A DNA stretch of 64,000 bases from contig CP032507.1 of NCBI GenBank assembly GCA_008375315.1, forward strand, positions 2,417,001 through 2,481,000. Direction: 5' to 3'. Positions 43,823 through 53,416 of this stretch are shown here, in pieces (the stretch's first letter is position 1; each line of letters starts with the position of its first letter). A program made the translations under genes and the position numbers. The notes under the pieces are model-generated. The model was not told the origin of the DNA and searched no databases. It was given only the letters and a program-made list of their open reading frames with translations. The DNA is from Ectothiorhodospiraceae bacterium BW-2. GTDB taxonomy: Bacteria; Pseudomonadota; Gammaproteobacteria; Thiohalomonadales; Thiohalomonadaceae.

Positions 43823-44890
43823 GTGACTAAAGTCCTTATTGTCGATGATTCGGCGCTAATGCGTAAAAAGATTCGGGAGATTTTGCAGGAGGGGGGCGAT
43901 TTCGAACTCGATACCGCCCGCGACGGCAGAGACGCGCTGGAAAAAATGCCACAATTTCGCCCCGATGTCGTTACGCTTGATATCAACATGCCGATCATGG
44001 ATGGCCTAACCTGTCTCGCCCACATTATGGCGCTAGAGAGTCCGCCACCGGTGGTGATGGTCTCCTCGCTCACGGAAGAGGGGGCGCTGACCACCTTTGA
44101 GGCGCTAGAGCTCGGTGCCTTCGACTATGTCGCCAAACCCGGCGGGACGGTGTCGCTCAATATTCGCGATGTCGAGCAGGAGATTGTCGCCAAAGTGAAG
44201 GCGGCAGCGAAGAGTCGTCGCCGCAAAGTCGCCCGAGGGGGCGGTCTGCGGGAGCGGCTACGGCAGCAGCGAGTCGAACATAACGAGAGTAGCGTCTCGA
44301 CTTCGGGGGCTGATGTCAAAGGGCTAGTCGTGATCGGCGTCTCCACCGGCGGGCCTTCGACCCTAGAGGAGATTCTGCCGCTACTGCCGGCCGCTTTTCC
44401 CTGGCCGGTGCTGGTCGCGCAGCACATGCCGGGGCGCTTTACCGCCGTGTTTGCCCGCAGACTCGATGGCCGCTGTCAGATGGCGGTCAAAGAGGTGGAC
44501 TCCCCCATGGCGCTGCGTCCGGGGGAGATCTATATTGCCCGAGGCGATGCTGATGTCAAAATTGGCCGTCGCAAAGGGGTACTGATGGCGCTATCGGTGC
44601 CACAAAATAGCGCTCTATGGCACCCCTGTGTCGATCGTATGGTCGAATCGGCGATGGAGTACTTTTCACCCAAACAGCTAGTCGGGGTGCAGCTAACCGG
44701 AATGGGGTATGACGGTGCCGAACAGATGGCCAAACTACACCAGAAGGGGGGGCGAACCATCGCTGAGGCAGAGGAGAGTGCGGTGGTCTTTGGGATGCCA
44801 AAAGAGTTAATTGAGCGCGGCGGTGCGACAGAAGTGCTGCCGGCGAACAAAGTGGCGGCACAACTACTACGCTGGGTTAAGTCGCCGTAG
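43823..44890 (+). CDS. cheB: Chemotaxis protein-glutamate methylesterase CheB
   Basis: A 355-residue receiver plus methylesterase. The start is GTG. Asp53 (LDINMP) is the phospho-acceptor; the catalytic triad is Ser174 (GVSTGG), His201 (QHMPG) and Asp297 (GMGYDG). CheB removes methyl groups from receptors and deamidates glutamines, giving adaptation. The receiver and effector are joined by a basic linker at about residues 130-155. Confidence 0.96.
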   Translation: MTKVLIVDDSALMRKKIREILQEGGDFELDTARDGRDALEKMPQFRPDVVTLDINMPIMDGLTCLAHIMALESPPPVVMVSSLTEEGALTTFEALELGAFDYVAKPGGTVSLNIRDVEQEIVAKVKAAAKSRRRKVARGGGLRERLRQQRVEHNESSVSTSGADVKGLVVIGVSTGGPSTLEEILPLLPAAFPWPVLVAQHMPGRFTAVFARRLDGRCQMAVKEVDSPMALRPGEIYIARGDADVKIGRRKGVLMALSVPQNSALWHPCVDRMVESAMEYFSPKQLVGVQLTGMGYDGAEQMAKLHQKGGRTIAEAEESAVVFGMPKELIERGGATEVLPANKVAAQLLRWVKSP

Positions 44891-44903
44891 GAGGGGGAGA
44901 GAG

Positions 44904-45536
44904 ATGGGATTGGTAAAATCAAAACAGCCGCCAGTGACGGGTAGCGAGGTAGAGCGACGCCACCTGCAACGGACTCTGGAGGAGCTGCGTCAACTTCTGC
45001 AACAGGGAGAGGCGGCTGAACGGCGCTGGGCGGCACGCGATCTAGCCTCCTGTGGCGAGGCAGCGGTTGAGGGTCTGATTCGGGCGCTACCGGCTGAGAC
45101 AGTGTTAGTGGTGCGGGAGGCGATTTTAGATGCCCTCTTAACGATTGGGGGCCGAGGCGTGATTGAGGGGCTCATTCCACTACTGCGCAGCGATGATGCG
45201 GCGCTGCGCAACGGCGTGATTGAGGTGTTGCAGGGGATGCCCGACGATATCGCCCCCTACATGGCACAGATCCTCGCGGATGAGGACTCCGATGTGCGCA
45301 TCTTTGCCATTGATATCTTGCAGATGCTCTCGCATCGCAGTGGCCCGCAGTGGCTATTGGAGGTCATAGAGCGGGAGAGTCATGTCAATGTCCTCGCCGC
45401 CGCGATAGATCGTTTAGCCGAAGTCGGCACACCGGAGATGATCCCAGCCCTAGAGCGGCTGAGGCAGCAGTGGCAGCAGCAGCCCTTTATCAGCTTTGCG
45501 ATTAAAGCGGCGATTCAACGGATAAACGGAGCTTAA
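44904..45536 (+). CDS. HEAT-repeat protein in the chemosensory operon
   Basis: A 210-residue helical-repeat protein from the ATG at 44904 (GAGGGGGAGA upstream). HEAT-like units include RRWAARDLASCGEAAVEGLI, VREAILDALLTIGG, LRNGVIEVLQGM and VRIFAIDILQML. HEAT repeats make protein-binding scaffolds; there is no catalytic motif. Sitting between cheB and cheR, it could organise or regulate the adaptation enzymes. An upstream frame extends to 44811 but overlaps cheB. Confidence 0.75.
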   Translation: MGLVKSKQPPVTGSEVERRHLQRTLEELRQLLQQGEAAERRWAARDLASCGEAAVEGLIRALPAETVLVVREAILDALLTIGGRGVIEGLIPLLRSDDAALRNGVIEVLQGMPDDIAPYMAQILADEDSDVRIFAIDILQMLSHRSGPQWLLEVIERESHVNVLAAAIDRLAEVGTPEMIPALERLRQQWQQQPFISFAIKAAIQRINGA

Positions 45537-45537
45537 G

Positions 45538-46410
45538 ATGTCTTTTAACAGGGCGGTCGGAGATAAAAACAGCACTATTTCTGAGCTAAGCGACGCCGAA
45601 TTTGCCCGTTTTCGCGATTTTTTCTATCGCAAGACCGGTATCTACTTTGAAGAGAGCAAACGCTACTTTGTCGATAAACGGGTCATTCAGCGCATTGAAG
45701 CGACAGCTAGTGATAGCTTTCGGGACTACTTTACCCTGCTGCGGTTTCAGGCCTCAGGGGAGGAGCTCCAGCAGCTCATCAATCTGTTGACCGTTAACGA
45801 AACCTACTTTTTTCGCGAGGAGTACCAGTTTCAGTGCATGGTGCGCTCGGTACTGCCGGAGATCGTGCGCCATAAACCGCTCGGGGAGCGGATGAGAATC
45901 TGGTCGATCCCCTCATCGACCGGCGAAGAGCCCTACTCAGTCGCCCTCTATCTCCTAGAGCATTGGGCCGATATTAACCGTATCGATGTTGAACTAACTG
46001 GCTCCGATATCGATAGTCGGGTACTAGAGCGGGCACAGAAGGGGATCTTTAATGCCCGTTCGGTTAACCATCTGCCGCGCCACATTCTTAACCGCTACTT
46101 TACCCCCTTAGTGGGCGACAACTACCAAATCAGTACCGATCTGCGCGAGTCGGTCGAGTTTAAACTACTGAATTTAACCGATGGCACCGCCACCCGCTAC
46201 TACCGCAACTATGATGTCATCTTTTGTCGTAACCTATTGATCTATTTTGATGACACCTCACGCCGCCAAGCCGCTGAATCGCTGTTCGATGCACTAAGGC
46301 CGGGAGGTTTTCTGTTTTTGGGCCATTCGGAATCGATGAGCCGGATTTCGTCACTGTTTACAGTGCGCAAGTTTCCAGAAGCCATCGCCTACCAGAAGCC
46401 GCTGAGCTAG
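45538..46410 (+). CDS. cheR: Chemotaxis protein methyltransferase CheR
   Basis: A 290-residue S-adenosylmethionine-dependent methyltransferase that methylates receptor glutamates. It has an N-terminal helical domain (SDAEFARFRDFFYRKTGI) and a Rossmann domain with SSTGEEPYSVALYL (SAM-binding), TGSDIDSRVLERA and CRNLLIYF. It starts one base after the HEAT gene. Confidence 0.96.
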   Translation: MSFNRAVGDKNSTISELSDAEFARFRDFFYRKTGIYFEESKRYFVDKRVIQRIEATASDSFRDYFTLLRFQASGEELQQLINLLTVNETYFFREEYQFQCMVRSVLPEIVRHKPLGERMRIWSIPSSTGEEPYSVALYLLEHWADINRIDVELTGSDIDSRVLERAQKGIFNARSVNHLPRHILNRYFTPLVGDNYQISTDLRESVEFKLLNLTDGTATRYYRNYDVIFCRNLLIYFDDTSRRQAAESLFDALRPGGFLFLGHSESMSRISSLFTVRKFPEAIAYQKPLS

Positions 46411-46436
46411 ATAAGAGAAGTATTGAGGAGTAATCG

Positions 46437-46805
46437 ATGACCCGCGTTCTGATTGTAGATGATGCGCTGACGGTAAGAATGTACCATCGTCAGCTGATGG
46501 AGCAGCTCGGCTTTGAGGTCGATGAGGCCTCTAACGGCATTGAGGCGCTGGAGAAGGGGCTAAGCACACGCTATGAGCTCTTTATCGTCGATGTCAATAT
46601 GCCGAAGATGGATGGCTATCGACTGGTGCAGGAGATGCGAAAAAATGGGGCGCTGCAACATATTCCGGTCATTATGGTCAGTACCGAGGCGCAGCTAAGA
46701 GACCGAGAGCAGGCGCTACTCGCTGGCGCTAACTTCTATGTGGTCAAACCGGCCGATCCCGACTCGTTGCAACTGCAGGCTCGTCTGCTAGCGGGGGAGG
46801 TGTAG
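46437..46805 (+). CDS. CheY-like single-domain response regulator
   Basis: A 122-residue receiver with the phospho-acceptor Asp52 (VDVNMPKMDG), acidic pocket Asp8/Asp9 and Lys104. It lies directly before cheA (one base between) and is a likely CheA target controlling a motility motor or acting as phosphate sink. Confidence 0.93.
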   Translation: MTRVLIVDDALTVRMYHRQLMEQLGFEVDEASNGIEALEKGLSTRYELFIVDVNMPKMDGYRLVQEMRKNGALQHIPVIMVSTEAQLRDREQALLAGANFYVVKPADPDSLQLQARLLAGEV

Positions 46806-46806
46806 C

Positions 46807-49464
46807 ATGAATCCACTGTTAAGCGCCTTTATCGCCGAGGCGCGAGAGTTACTGGAGCTAGCCGGAGCACGCTTTTTAGATCTGGAGCAGTCGCCCCCCG
46901 ATAACGACGAGCTAATTAACGAACTATTTCGGGCGATTCACACCATCAAAGGGGCGTCGGGGCTGTTCGATATCGTCCCGTTTACCAAAGTGGTGCACGC
47001 TGCTGAAGATGTGCTCGATAAGGTGCGGGCAGGTAAACTGCAACTTAACTCTGAACATATCGATCTACTCCTCGATGCGATGGATCAGGTCGGCGCTTGG
47101 CTCGATGAGCTACAGGCGCAGGAGGCGCTAGCCGCCTCAGCCGCCGGACGCAGTGCGGCGCTGGTGCAGCAGATTCGACAACTGCTCAATAGCTGCAGTG
47201 AGGCCCCTGATACCCCTGATACCCCTGACCCCCTTCATGCTATCGACGCGAACACAGCCGCCGCACCGCTAGAGCGACCCGAGTGGCTAACAGCCGTGCC
47301 GGAGGAGCTAAGAGGTGAACTCTATCAGCAGTCACAGCCGCTACTAGCACTCGTCTATGAGCCGGATGAGGAGTGCTTTTTTCAAGGCCACGATCCGCTG
47401 TTTACGCTGCAAAATCTACCGGGGATGGTCTGGTTTACCCTCCAGGCGCGGCAGAAGTGGGGAGATCTAGAGCAGCTCGATCCATTTCGTTGCAACCTAC
47501 GCCTCTTTGCCCTAACAACAGCGGCGACAGAAGAGGTTGAAGAGTATCTGCGCTATGTCCTAGAGGAGGTGACCCTCACCCCCATCGCCCCCCAACAGCT
47601 CATTGAGCCGCAGGGGGCGAGGGGCGATAGAGCACCGTTTGGACTCTTTATCGAAGATAGTCGAGAGCTGGTGGCCACACAGAACTGGCAAGGGTTGCAG
47701 CAGGCGTGCCACATTGTACTGCAAAGTAGTGGTAGCGAGCTCATTCAGAGCTCGGCACTGCGCTGGTTAGTGCGCCTATTTTCTCGAGGAGAGCCGCCGA
47801 TCGCCTGGGTAGAGGCGCTGCTACAGGTGGTCGCGGGCGACGAGTTTACCCCCCCCGCGACTCAACCCGACGCTGTCGATGAGACAACTTCGGTTGCCGC
47901 TAAACGCATGGCGTTACAGATGGTGGCCGAACAGCAGCCGCTACTCTCACTCCCATGGGAGGCTCAGATGTGGCCCGGACGCATCGCCTCGGTAGTGACC
48001 GTGGTGCAGCGACTGTTAGCGGCCATAGGGGCGGAGGGCGAGGCGGCGGCGCTCGACAATGCCCACCAAGAGGCGTTAGCGACCCGTAGTGGGGATCCGC
48101 TACTAAAATTTATTCAGCAGCTAGTCGAGAGCCACACACCGGCGGCTGTGGCCGATCCTGAGCGGATCGAGACGATCATCCCAGAGGGGGGGGCTCAGAG
48201 CGCGGCGGATGAGCCAAGCGGCGTGGCGCGGCGCAACAGTCAGACCAATACGAACACTATGTTTCGTACCTTAAAGGTCGATCAAGAGCGGATCGATAAC
48301 CTCATGGATCTAGTCGGCGAACTGGTCGTGGCCAAAAATGCGCTGCCGTTTCTAGCGAAAAGGGCGGAAGATAGGTACGGTATGCGCGAGCTGGCGCGGG
48401 AGATTAAGGGGCAGCACGCGGTGATTAACCGTCTGGCCGAAGATCTGCAATACGCGGTGATGCAGGTGCGAATGGTGCCGGTTAGTAGCGCCTTTCAACG
48501 CTTTCCGCGCCTAGTGCGCGATATCTCACGCAAGTTAGGCAAACAGGTGAAGTTTCTAACCCAAGGCGAAGAGACCGAAGCGGATAAAAATATCGTAGAA
48601 GATCTGGCCGATCCCTTAATCCATCTAGTCCGTAATAGTCTTGATCACGGGATTGAAGTGCCCGAGGTGCGCCAGCAGGCGGGTAAAGCGGCCGAAGCGC
48701 AGCTCATACTACGGGCGACACAGCAAGATGATCGGGTACTGATTGAAATTATTGACGATGGCAAAGGGATCGATCCGGAGGTCATTAAGCAGCTAGCCTA
48801 CGCTAAAGGGCTGATTAGCGAAGAGGTGGTCGAGACGATGAGCGACCACGAAGCGATTCAGCTCATCTTTGCCGCCGGCTTCTCTACCGCAGAGAGGATC
48901 TCTGATCTCTCCGGACGCGGGGTCGGTATGGATGTGGTGCGCAGTACCGTACAGCGAGTCGGCGGTAGCGTGGTCGTAGAGAGTGAGAAGGGCCGGGGAA
49001 CAACGGTGCGCCTCTCGCTGCCGCTCTCAATGGCGGTCACCCGAGTGATGATGATTCGGGTCGGTAACGAAGATTTCGGCATCGCCTTTGATGCGGTCAG
49101 AGAGACCGTTCGTATCCCGAAACGGGAGATTCGCTATATCAAACAGCAAGAGAGCGTGATCCTGCGAAATCGCCTGCTGCCACTGTTTCGGCTACGACAG
49201 CTACTATCGATCCAGCTAGCCGATGAGAGTGAGCAGCCGCTAGAGCTCTCGGCCGAGGAGCGAGAGATTGCGATTTTAGTGGTGACCATTAATGGCGAGA
49301 GCGTCGGCCTCATTGTCGATGATTTCCACGAGGGGACTGACATTATCCTTAAACCGCTAGAGGGGGTCATGTCGGGCTTTAACCTCTACTCCGGCACGGC
49401 CCTACTAGGCGATGGTCGAGTGCTGTTGGTACTAAATCTGAAGGAGCTAATGCGATGCCGATAA
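46807..49464 (+). CDS. cheA: Chemotaxis histidine kinase CheA
   Basis: An 885-residue CheA. Domains: N-terminal HPt with phospho-His45 (RAIHTIKG), a long middle region (about 140-490) that replaces the classic P2 domain and contains an ECFFQGHDPL module, then dimerisation (LKVDQERIDNLMDLVGELVV), HATPase (DPLIHLVRNSLDHGIE, GRGVGMDVV) and a C-terminal CheW-like domain (LPLFRLRQLLSIQ). It phosphorylates CheY proteins. The large mid-region is unusual compared with about 650 residues in E. coli. Confidence 0.95.
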   Translation: MNPLLSAFIAEARELLELAGARFLDLEQSPPDNDELINELFRAIHTIKGASGLFDIVPFTKVVHAAEDVLDKVRAGKLQLNSEHIDLLLDAMDQVGAWLDELQAQEALAASAAGRSAALVQQIRQLLNSCSEAPDTPDTPDPLHAIDANTAAAPLERPEWLTAVPEELRGELYQQSQPLLALVYEPDEECFFQGHDPLFTLQNLPGMVWFTLQARQKWGDLEQLDPFRCNLRLFALTTAATEEVEEYLRYVLEEVTLTPIAPQQLIEPQGARGDRAPFGLFIEDSRELVATQNWQGLQQACHIVLQSSGSELIQSSALRWLVRLFSRGEPPIAWVEALLQVVAGDEFTPPATQPDAVDETTSVAAKRMALQMVAEQQPLLSLPWEAQMWPGRIASVVTVVQRLLAAIGAEGEAAALDNAHQEALATRSGDPLLKFIQQLVESHTPAAVADPERIETIIPEGGAQSAADEPSGVARRNSQTNTNTMFRTLKVDQERIDNLMDLVGELVVAKNALPFLAKRAEDRYGMRELAREIKGQHAVINRLAEDLQYAVMQVRMVPVSSAFQRFPRLVRDISRKLGKQVKFLTQGEETEADKNIVEDLADPLIHLVRNSLDHGIEVPEVRQQAGKAAEAQLILRATQQDDRVLIEIIDDGKGIDPEVIKQLAYAKGLISEEVVETMSDHEAIQLIFAAGFSTAERISDLSGRGVGMDVVRSTVQRVGGSVVVESEKGRGTTVRLSLPLSMAVTRVMMIRVGNEDFGIAFDAVRETVRIPKREIRYIKQQESVILRNRLLPLFRLRQLLSIQLADESEQPLELSAEEREIAILVVTINGESVGLIVDDFHEGTDIILKPLEGVMSGFNLYSGTALLGDGRVLLVLNLKELMRCR

Positions 49465-49709
49465 ATTTTTTAAAGACAGTGGCCAAACTAGAGGGGCGCT
49501 GCGAGGTCGATGAAGCGGAGACACTATTCGAGTGGTTACAGGAGCACCCTGGAGGGCGGGTCAATCTAAAAGAGTGCCAAGCGCTGCACGCAGCGGTCGT
49601 ACAGGTATTAATGGCGCTTAAACCGCCGATTTCGGTCGCACCCGACGACAAGGCGCTGCAAAGGTGGTTAATGCCGGTCGTGGCACCGGAGGGGGTGAGG
49701 GAGGGCTAG
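49455..49709 (+). CDS. Small STAS-like protein after cheA
   Basis: An 84-residue protein overlapping the end of cheA by ten bases. The segment RVNLKECQALHAAVVQVLMA resembles the helix-strand core of STAS domains, seen in other chemotaxis operons. Function is not established; a role in CheA regulation or array assembly is plausible. It ends before a nested hairpin. Confidence 0.55.
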   Translation: MPINFLKTVAKLEGRCEVDEAETLFEWLQEHPGGRVNLKECQALHAAVVQVLMALKPPISVAPDDKALQRWLMPVVAPEGVREG

Positions 49710-49777
49710 CGCTCTGCGTGGGGGGGTTACACACCGCACGATTTAGGTTAGACTAAATCGTTATGAAACACAGAGCG
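49710..49777. other. Nested inverted repeats before the parA-like gene
   Basis: CGATTTAG (49739-49746), loop GTTAGA, CTAAATCG (49753-49760) form a perfect 8-bp stem. Around it CGCTCTG (49710-49716) pairs with CAGAGCG (49771-49777), so a nested stem can form. It lies just upstream of the ParA-like ATPase and may be an mRNA structure or a protein-binding site. Confidence 0.6.
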
Positions 49778-49782
49778 ACTCC

Positions 49783-50556
49783 ATGAATCGACCTACCGTG
49801 GTTGCGGTCTCAAATCGCAAGGGCGGCAGTGGTAAAACCACGACGGCAGTTAACCTTGCTGCCCAGTGGGCTGTGAGTGGTTGGCGGACGCTGCTCATTG
49901 ATCTCGATACCCAGAGCCATAGCGCCATCGGACTAGGGATAGAGGTAGAGCGTAGCGGGGCGATACATCGACTGTTTGACACCCCTAGCTATACCCTACA
50001 GCAGGGTCAGTTAGCGACAGCGCTTAACAACTTGACCCTTATTGGTGCCGATATCGACTATGAGACCCGGGTCGCCTCCCCCGACTATACTCTCCTACAA
50101 CGGCAGCTACATGAGGGGTGGGTAGCCGAACAGTTTGATCGGGTGGTACTTGATACCCCGCCGACCTCCGATCTGCTGCTCATTAGCGCCTTAGCGGCTG
50201 CGGATGGGGTGTTAATCCCCTTTGTTCCGCACCATTTAGCGGCGGTTGGGGTCAATCAGCTCGCGAGACTCTTCTACCGAGTGGCCACGCGCTACAACCC
50301 CTCGCTGCAACTCATCGCGCTGCTGCCGGTGATGGTCAACCGTAACTTTACCCTACAGCGTAAAGTGTTAGACGAGCTGGCGATACAGTTTGGCAAGGGG
50401 CGACTTTTGCGCGGTATTCGCACCAATATCCGCCTAGCTGAGGCGTTTGCCGCCGGAGAACCGATCTGTCGCTTTGCGCCGCGCAGCCCTGGCGCGATGG
50501 ACTATCAGCTACTCGCCGATGAGCTAGAGACGGTGTGGTTAAATAACAGAACCTGA
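49783..50556 (+). CDS. ParA-family ATPase, likely chemosensory array positioning (PpfA/ParC-like)
   Basis: A 257-residue deviant-Walker ATPase with SNRKGGSGKTTTAVNLAA, LDTPPTS (Walker B region) and LLPVMVNR. Such ParA proteins in chemotaxis operons (PpfA of Rhodobacter, ParC of Vibrio) partition cytoplasmic or polar clusters. No ParB gene is adjacent. Its position between the CheA cluster and the second CheY supports array positioning. Confidence 0.8.
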   Translation: MNRPTVVAVSNRKGGSGKTTTAVNLAAQWAVSGWRTLLIDLDTQSHSAIGLGIEVERSGAIHRLFDTPSYTLQQGQLATALNNLTLIGADIDYETRVASPDYTLLQRQLHEGWVAEQFDRVVLDTPPTSDLLLISALAAADGVLIPFVPHHLAAVGVNQLARLFYRVATRYNPSLQLIALLPVMVNRNFTLQRKVLDELAIQFGKGRLLRGIRTNIRLAEAFAAGEPICRFAPRSPGAMDYQLLADELETVWLNNRT

Positions 50557-50586
50557 TTTTTTGGTGTTAATTTAGGATAAGTACTG

Positions 50587-50958
50587 ATGAAGACAATACT
50601 ACTGGTCGATGACTCCTCGACAATACTGTTGAGTATGGGCGATATTTTAACTAAGGCTGGCTTTAAGGTTGAAAAGGCCTCCAATGGCAAGGAGGCGCTG
50701 ACCAAACTACAATCGGGGCTAAAGCCCAATTTAGTGATTACCGATGTCAATATGCCGCTAATGAACGGCATTGAACTGGTACGGGAGGCGAAAAAGCTCC
50801 CCGGCATGCGCTTTACGCCGATGCTGGTGTTAACGACCGAATCGCAGCAGTCGATGCGGGATGAGGGCAAAAAGGCTGGCGCAACCGGCTGGCTGGTCAA
50901 ACCGGTCAATTCAGCACAGCTACTACAGGTGGTAAAACAAGTTGTCCCAGGTGCTTAG
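50587..50958 (+). CDS. CheY-like response regulator (second)
   Basis: A 123-residue receiver with phospho-acceptor Asp53 ([11 protein letters not shown]), Asp8/Asp9 and Lys105. It lies between the ParA-like gene and the membrane receptor gene. It may be the motor-binding CheY of the system, or a sink. Confidence 0.93.
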   Translation: MKTILLVDDSSTILLSMGDILTKAGFKVEKASNGKEALTKLQSGLKPNLVITDVNMPLMNGIELVREAKKLPGMRFTPMLVLTTESQQSMRDEGKKAGATGWLVKPVNSAQLLQVVKQVVPGA

Positions 50959-50969
50959 AAGAGGAGAGC

Positions 50970-52292
50970 GTGGCTGTGGCAAATCTCAATAGCAGTGATA
51001 AGGGGACTCGAAGCCTAGATCATAAAAGTACCCTTCGCTACTCCACTGCGGTCACCAAAAGTTTTATTTTGGTATCGCTAGCGGCGATTATCCCCTACTG
51101 GATTGTCGTCTATGCGATCCATGGCTGGCTGATTGCACTTGAGGGGATCGGCTCCTTCTCTGCCGGCGCAACACATGCGTTTGTATTAATGGCTCTTGGC
51201 GTGATTTTCGGACTCTTTGCCACAGTCGGTTTCTACCTTATCTCCTATCAGCGCCATAAGAGCGGTAGTCAGTTTTTTATTATGAGCAGCGAAGGGATGA
51301 TGCGTCAGGCGCAGTTGGAGCTAGCGCTACAGGATCTGACTGAGATGATTGGTGCTTTTCGCAATATCTTGATCGAATATGAGACACCGCTGAACCGTAT
51401 TGCCAGTGATACCGAAGCCTCGGCCATCGATATGGTCAATCGCACCCGAGAGCTGGATCAGACCGCCCAAAAGCTGGTTGATTACCTAAGTGGTTCCGAT
51501 TTTGATGCGGCCGATATGCAGGGGGAGATTCAGAAAAATACCGAAAGCATTAAAAAGATTGCCGACTATATCACCCAACTGCCGGCGCAGTTAGAGCAGG
51601 ATCATGCCGCCGTGCAGAACTTGATGCAGGAGGTCTCTAATCTCAGCGGCATGATCAACACCATCAAAGAGATTAGTGAACAGACCAACCTGTTAGCGCT
51701 GAATGCCGCGATTGAGGCGGCGCGGGCGGGCGACTCGGGGCGGGGATTTGCCGTCGTGGCTAGTGAGGTGCGGCAGTTAGCCAAAAAGTCAGCTGAAGCG
51801 GCTGATGAGATTGAGCAGCGGATTAAATCGGCTCACAGAGTTGTGAGTGAGAGCCTCAGTAAGCAGGATGTGAATGCGGTGGATGAGCTACAGCAGGCAG
51901 CTGGGGTAAACACCTTTATCCATAAGCTCTACGAGAGTTATGAGGATATGCGTCAATTCTATAAGACGCTGCTAACGGTCAGCACCGAGCATAATGTCAG
52001 ATTAGCCGAGGGGATTGTCGATATGCTCGGTTCGATTCAGTATCAGGATGTGGTGCGGCAGCGAATTGAACGGCTGAACGAGGCCAATGGTGAGGCGATA
52101 GCCCAGCTCGATGCGATACGGCAGCTACTCCATGATCAGCAGTTTGGTCAGCTTACCGCAGTGTTGCAAGAGATAGAGCAGATGGCGCAGAGATATCGCC
52201 AAAATGAGCAGCGCCATGTAACGAGTTCAGGCCAGAGTGCGGGTGACAGCAATAGCGCTGAGGAGGCGCTGCCACAAATTCAGCTCTTTTAA
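50970..52292 (+). CDS. Membrane chemoreceptor with short periplasmic loop
   Basis: A 440-residue GTG-started chemoreceptor. Two membrane helices (about 30-50 and 67-91) flank only a short loop, so there is no periplasmic sensor domain. The signalling tip [20 protein letters not shown] (about 231-250) is canonical. The C-terminal part has [15 protein letters not shown], shared by a receptor subclass lacking a full second half. It ends the plus-strand chemosensory operon and is convergent with the stressosome genes. Confidence 0.85.
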   Translation: MAVANLNSSDKGTRSLDHKSTLRYSTAVTKSFILVSLAAIIPYWIVVYAIHGWLIALEGIGSFSAGATHAFVLMALGVIFGLFATVGFYLISYQRHKSGSQFFIMSSEGMMRQAQLELALQDLTEMIGAFRNILIEYETPLNRIASDTEASAIDMVNRTRELDQTAQKLVDYLSGSDFDAADMQGEIQKNTESIKKIADYITQLPAQLEQDHAAVQNLMQEVSNLSGMINTIKEISEQTNLLALNAAIEAARAGDSGRGFAVVASEVRQLAKKSAEAADEIEQRIKSAHRVVSESLSKQDVNAVDELQQAAGVNTFIHKLYESYEDMRQFYKTLLTVSTEHNVRLAEGIVDMLGSIQYQDVVRQRIERLNEANGEAIAQLDAIRQLLHDQQFGQLTAVLQEIEQMAQRYRQNEQRHVTSSGQSAGDSNSAEEALPQIQLF

Positions 52293-52382
52293 GGTGCCCC
52301 TACGAACCCAAATCGGGCCAATGGGGTGAATGGCCATGACATTGACATTCTGCCGAACCATTGTCGCAGGATCGTTATTTTT
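52293..52382. other. 90-base convergent spacer, possible non-coding repeat relic
   Basis: Between the receptor and the RsbX-like gene. The reverse strand ends in GTAGGGGCACC, recalling dispersed non-coding repeats of the GTAGGGGCGACC type found in many proteobacteria. This is a weak match. No terminator hairpin is clear. Confidence 0.3.
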
Positions 52383-53012
52383 CTACAGCACAGGATTGTG
52401 ATAGTAGAGCAGCAGACCGGCATCATCGGTAGAGCGCCCCCACTGCTTGAGTAGCTGATCGGCAATCGACTCAAAATCAAATTCGGCACCACAGTTAGGA
52501 TCGAAGCTGAGGCCGGGGGGGAGCTGTAGCTGCTCACTAATGCCATCGGTATGAAGAAGTAGCAGTGTACCGGGGAGTAGGGTCAAGTTTTGAATATGGA
52601 GGTGGTGGTAGCCGCCGCCGACAATACCCGGATCGGCATAAATATGGTGCCTGTCACTATCGTGGGGGTAGATAATGGCAACCACATTGCCCACTCCGGC
52701 TATCCTCGCCCGATTATCACTAAGCTCTATCTGGGTCATCGCGACGCCACGGGTTGAGCGCAGCGCCTCGTTACAGACAGCAAAGCGCTCACTCATCGGC
52801 CACTGCAGATGATGTTTGCTACACTCTATCGCCGCTAGTGCCGCCCGCTCCGCTTCGGGGCCATGGCCTAGACCATCGACTAAAATCAGATAGGTGGTGT
52901 GGTCGCTGTGTACTATCGTGGCTTGATCACCGCACCGAATCTGCCCCGGATAGGGGCGAGTTTTTATAACAACATGGCCATGGCAGGAGGAGGCATCGGT
53001 TAGCGATCCCAT
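52383..53012 (-). CDS. rsbX: RsbX-like PP2C-type serine phosphatase
   Basis: A 209-residue SpoIIE/PP2C phosphatase with metal-binding ILVDGLGHG (about 43-51), GVGNVVAI and LHTDGISEQL. Its size matches Bacillus RsbX, which dephosphorylates RsbS and RsbR to reset the stressosome. It overlaps the RsbT-like kinase upstream by 13 bases and is the last gene of the module. In many proteobacteria the two are fused into one protein. Confidence 0.85.
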   Translation of the reverse strand: MGSLTDASSCHGHVVIKTRPYPGQIRCGDQATIVHSDHTTYLILVDGLGHGPEAERAALAAIECSKHHLQWPMSERFAVCNEALRSTRGVAMTQIELSDNRARIAGVGNVVAIIYPHDSDRHHIYADPGIVGGGYHHLHIQNLTLLPGTLLLLHTDGISEQLQLPPGLSFDPNCGAEFDFESIADQLLKQWGRSTDDAGLLLYYHNPVL

Positions 53013-53413
53013 TTAATAGCCTCAATGCGGGTCTCTCCCCCCTTTTGGGAGTCGATAGTAAACTCATCGGCCAGCCGCCTAACCCCCGGAAGTCCACCGC
53101 CGAGGCCGCCGCAGGTGGAGTAGCCATCCTGCATCGCTAGGGTAATATCGGCAATGCCAGGGCCTTGATCGACCGCTTCGACTCGCACCCCCTTGCGGGG
53201 CGGCTGGTAGAGTGGTATGAGATGGATGATGCCGCCGCAGCCGGCGGTGTGGAGTACTAAATTGTAGGCCAGTTCAGAGACGATAGTCGCTACCGAGTGG
53301 CGGCTGATATTTCGTAGCCCCATCTCTCGCCCTATCTGTAGAGCTCGATTGCGAACTAGTGCAACATCGTACTCAATACGGACAACATAGTCGAAGGGAG
53401 GGGGGGCGCTCAT
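53000..53413 (-). CDS. RsbT-like serine kinase, second copy
   Basis: A 137-residue HATPase of the anti-sigma/RsbT group with the N-box SELAYNLVLH, the G1 box VDQGPGIAD and the G2 box GLGGGLPGVRRLA. Overlap with rsbX (13 bases) suggests that the two form the split version of an ATP-binding/SpoIIE-type fusion. It differs from the first RsbT in the N-box region and may act on a different partner. Confidence 0.85.
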   Translation of the reverse strand: MSAPPPFDYVVRIEYDVALVRNRALQIGREMGLRNISRHSVATIVSELAYNLVLHTAGCGGIIHLIPLYQPPRKGVRVEAVDQGPGIADITLAMQDGYSTCGGLGGGLPGVRRLADEFTIDSQKGGETRIEAIKWDR

Positions 53414-53416
53414 CGG

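Noticed and set aside
44811-44903. Longer HEAT-protein start at 44811
   Set aside because: It lies inside cheB; the ATG at 44904 has a strong ribosome-binding site.
52289-52546. Minus-strand 85-residue frame at the end of the receptor/rsbX spacer
   Set aside because: It overlaps rsbX out of frame and its low-complexity sequence resembles no protein; no ribosome-binding site.
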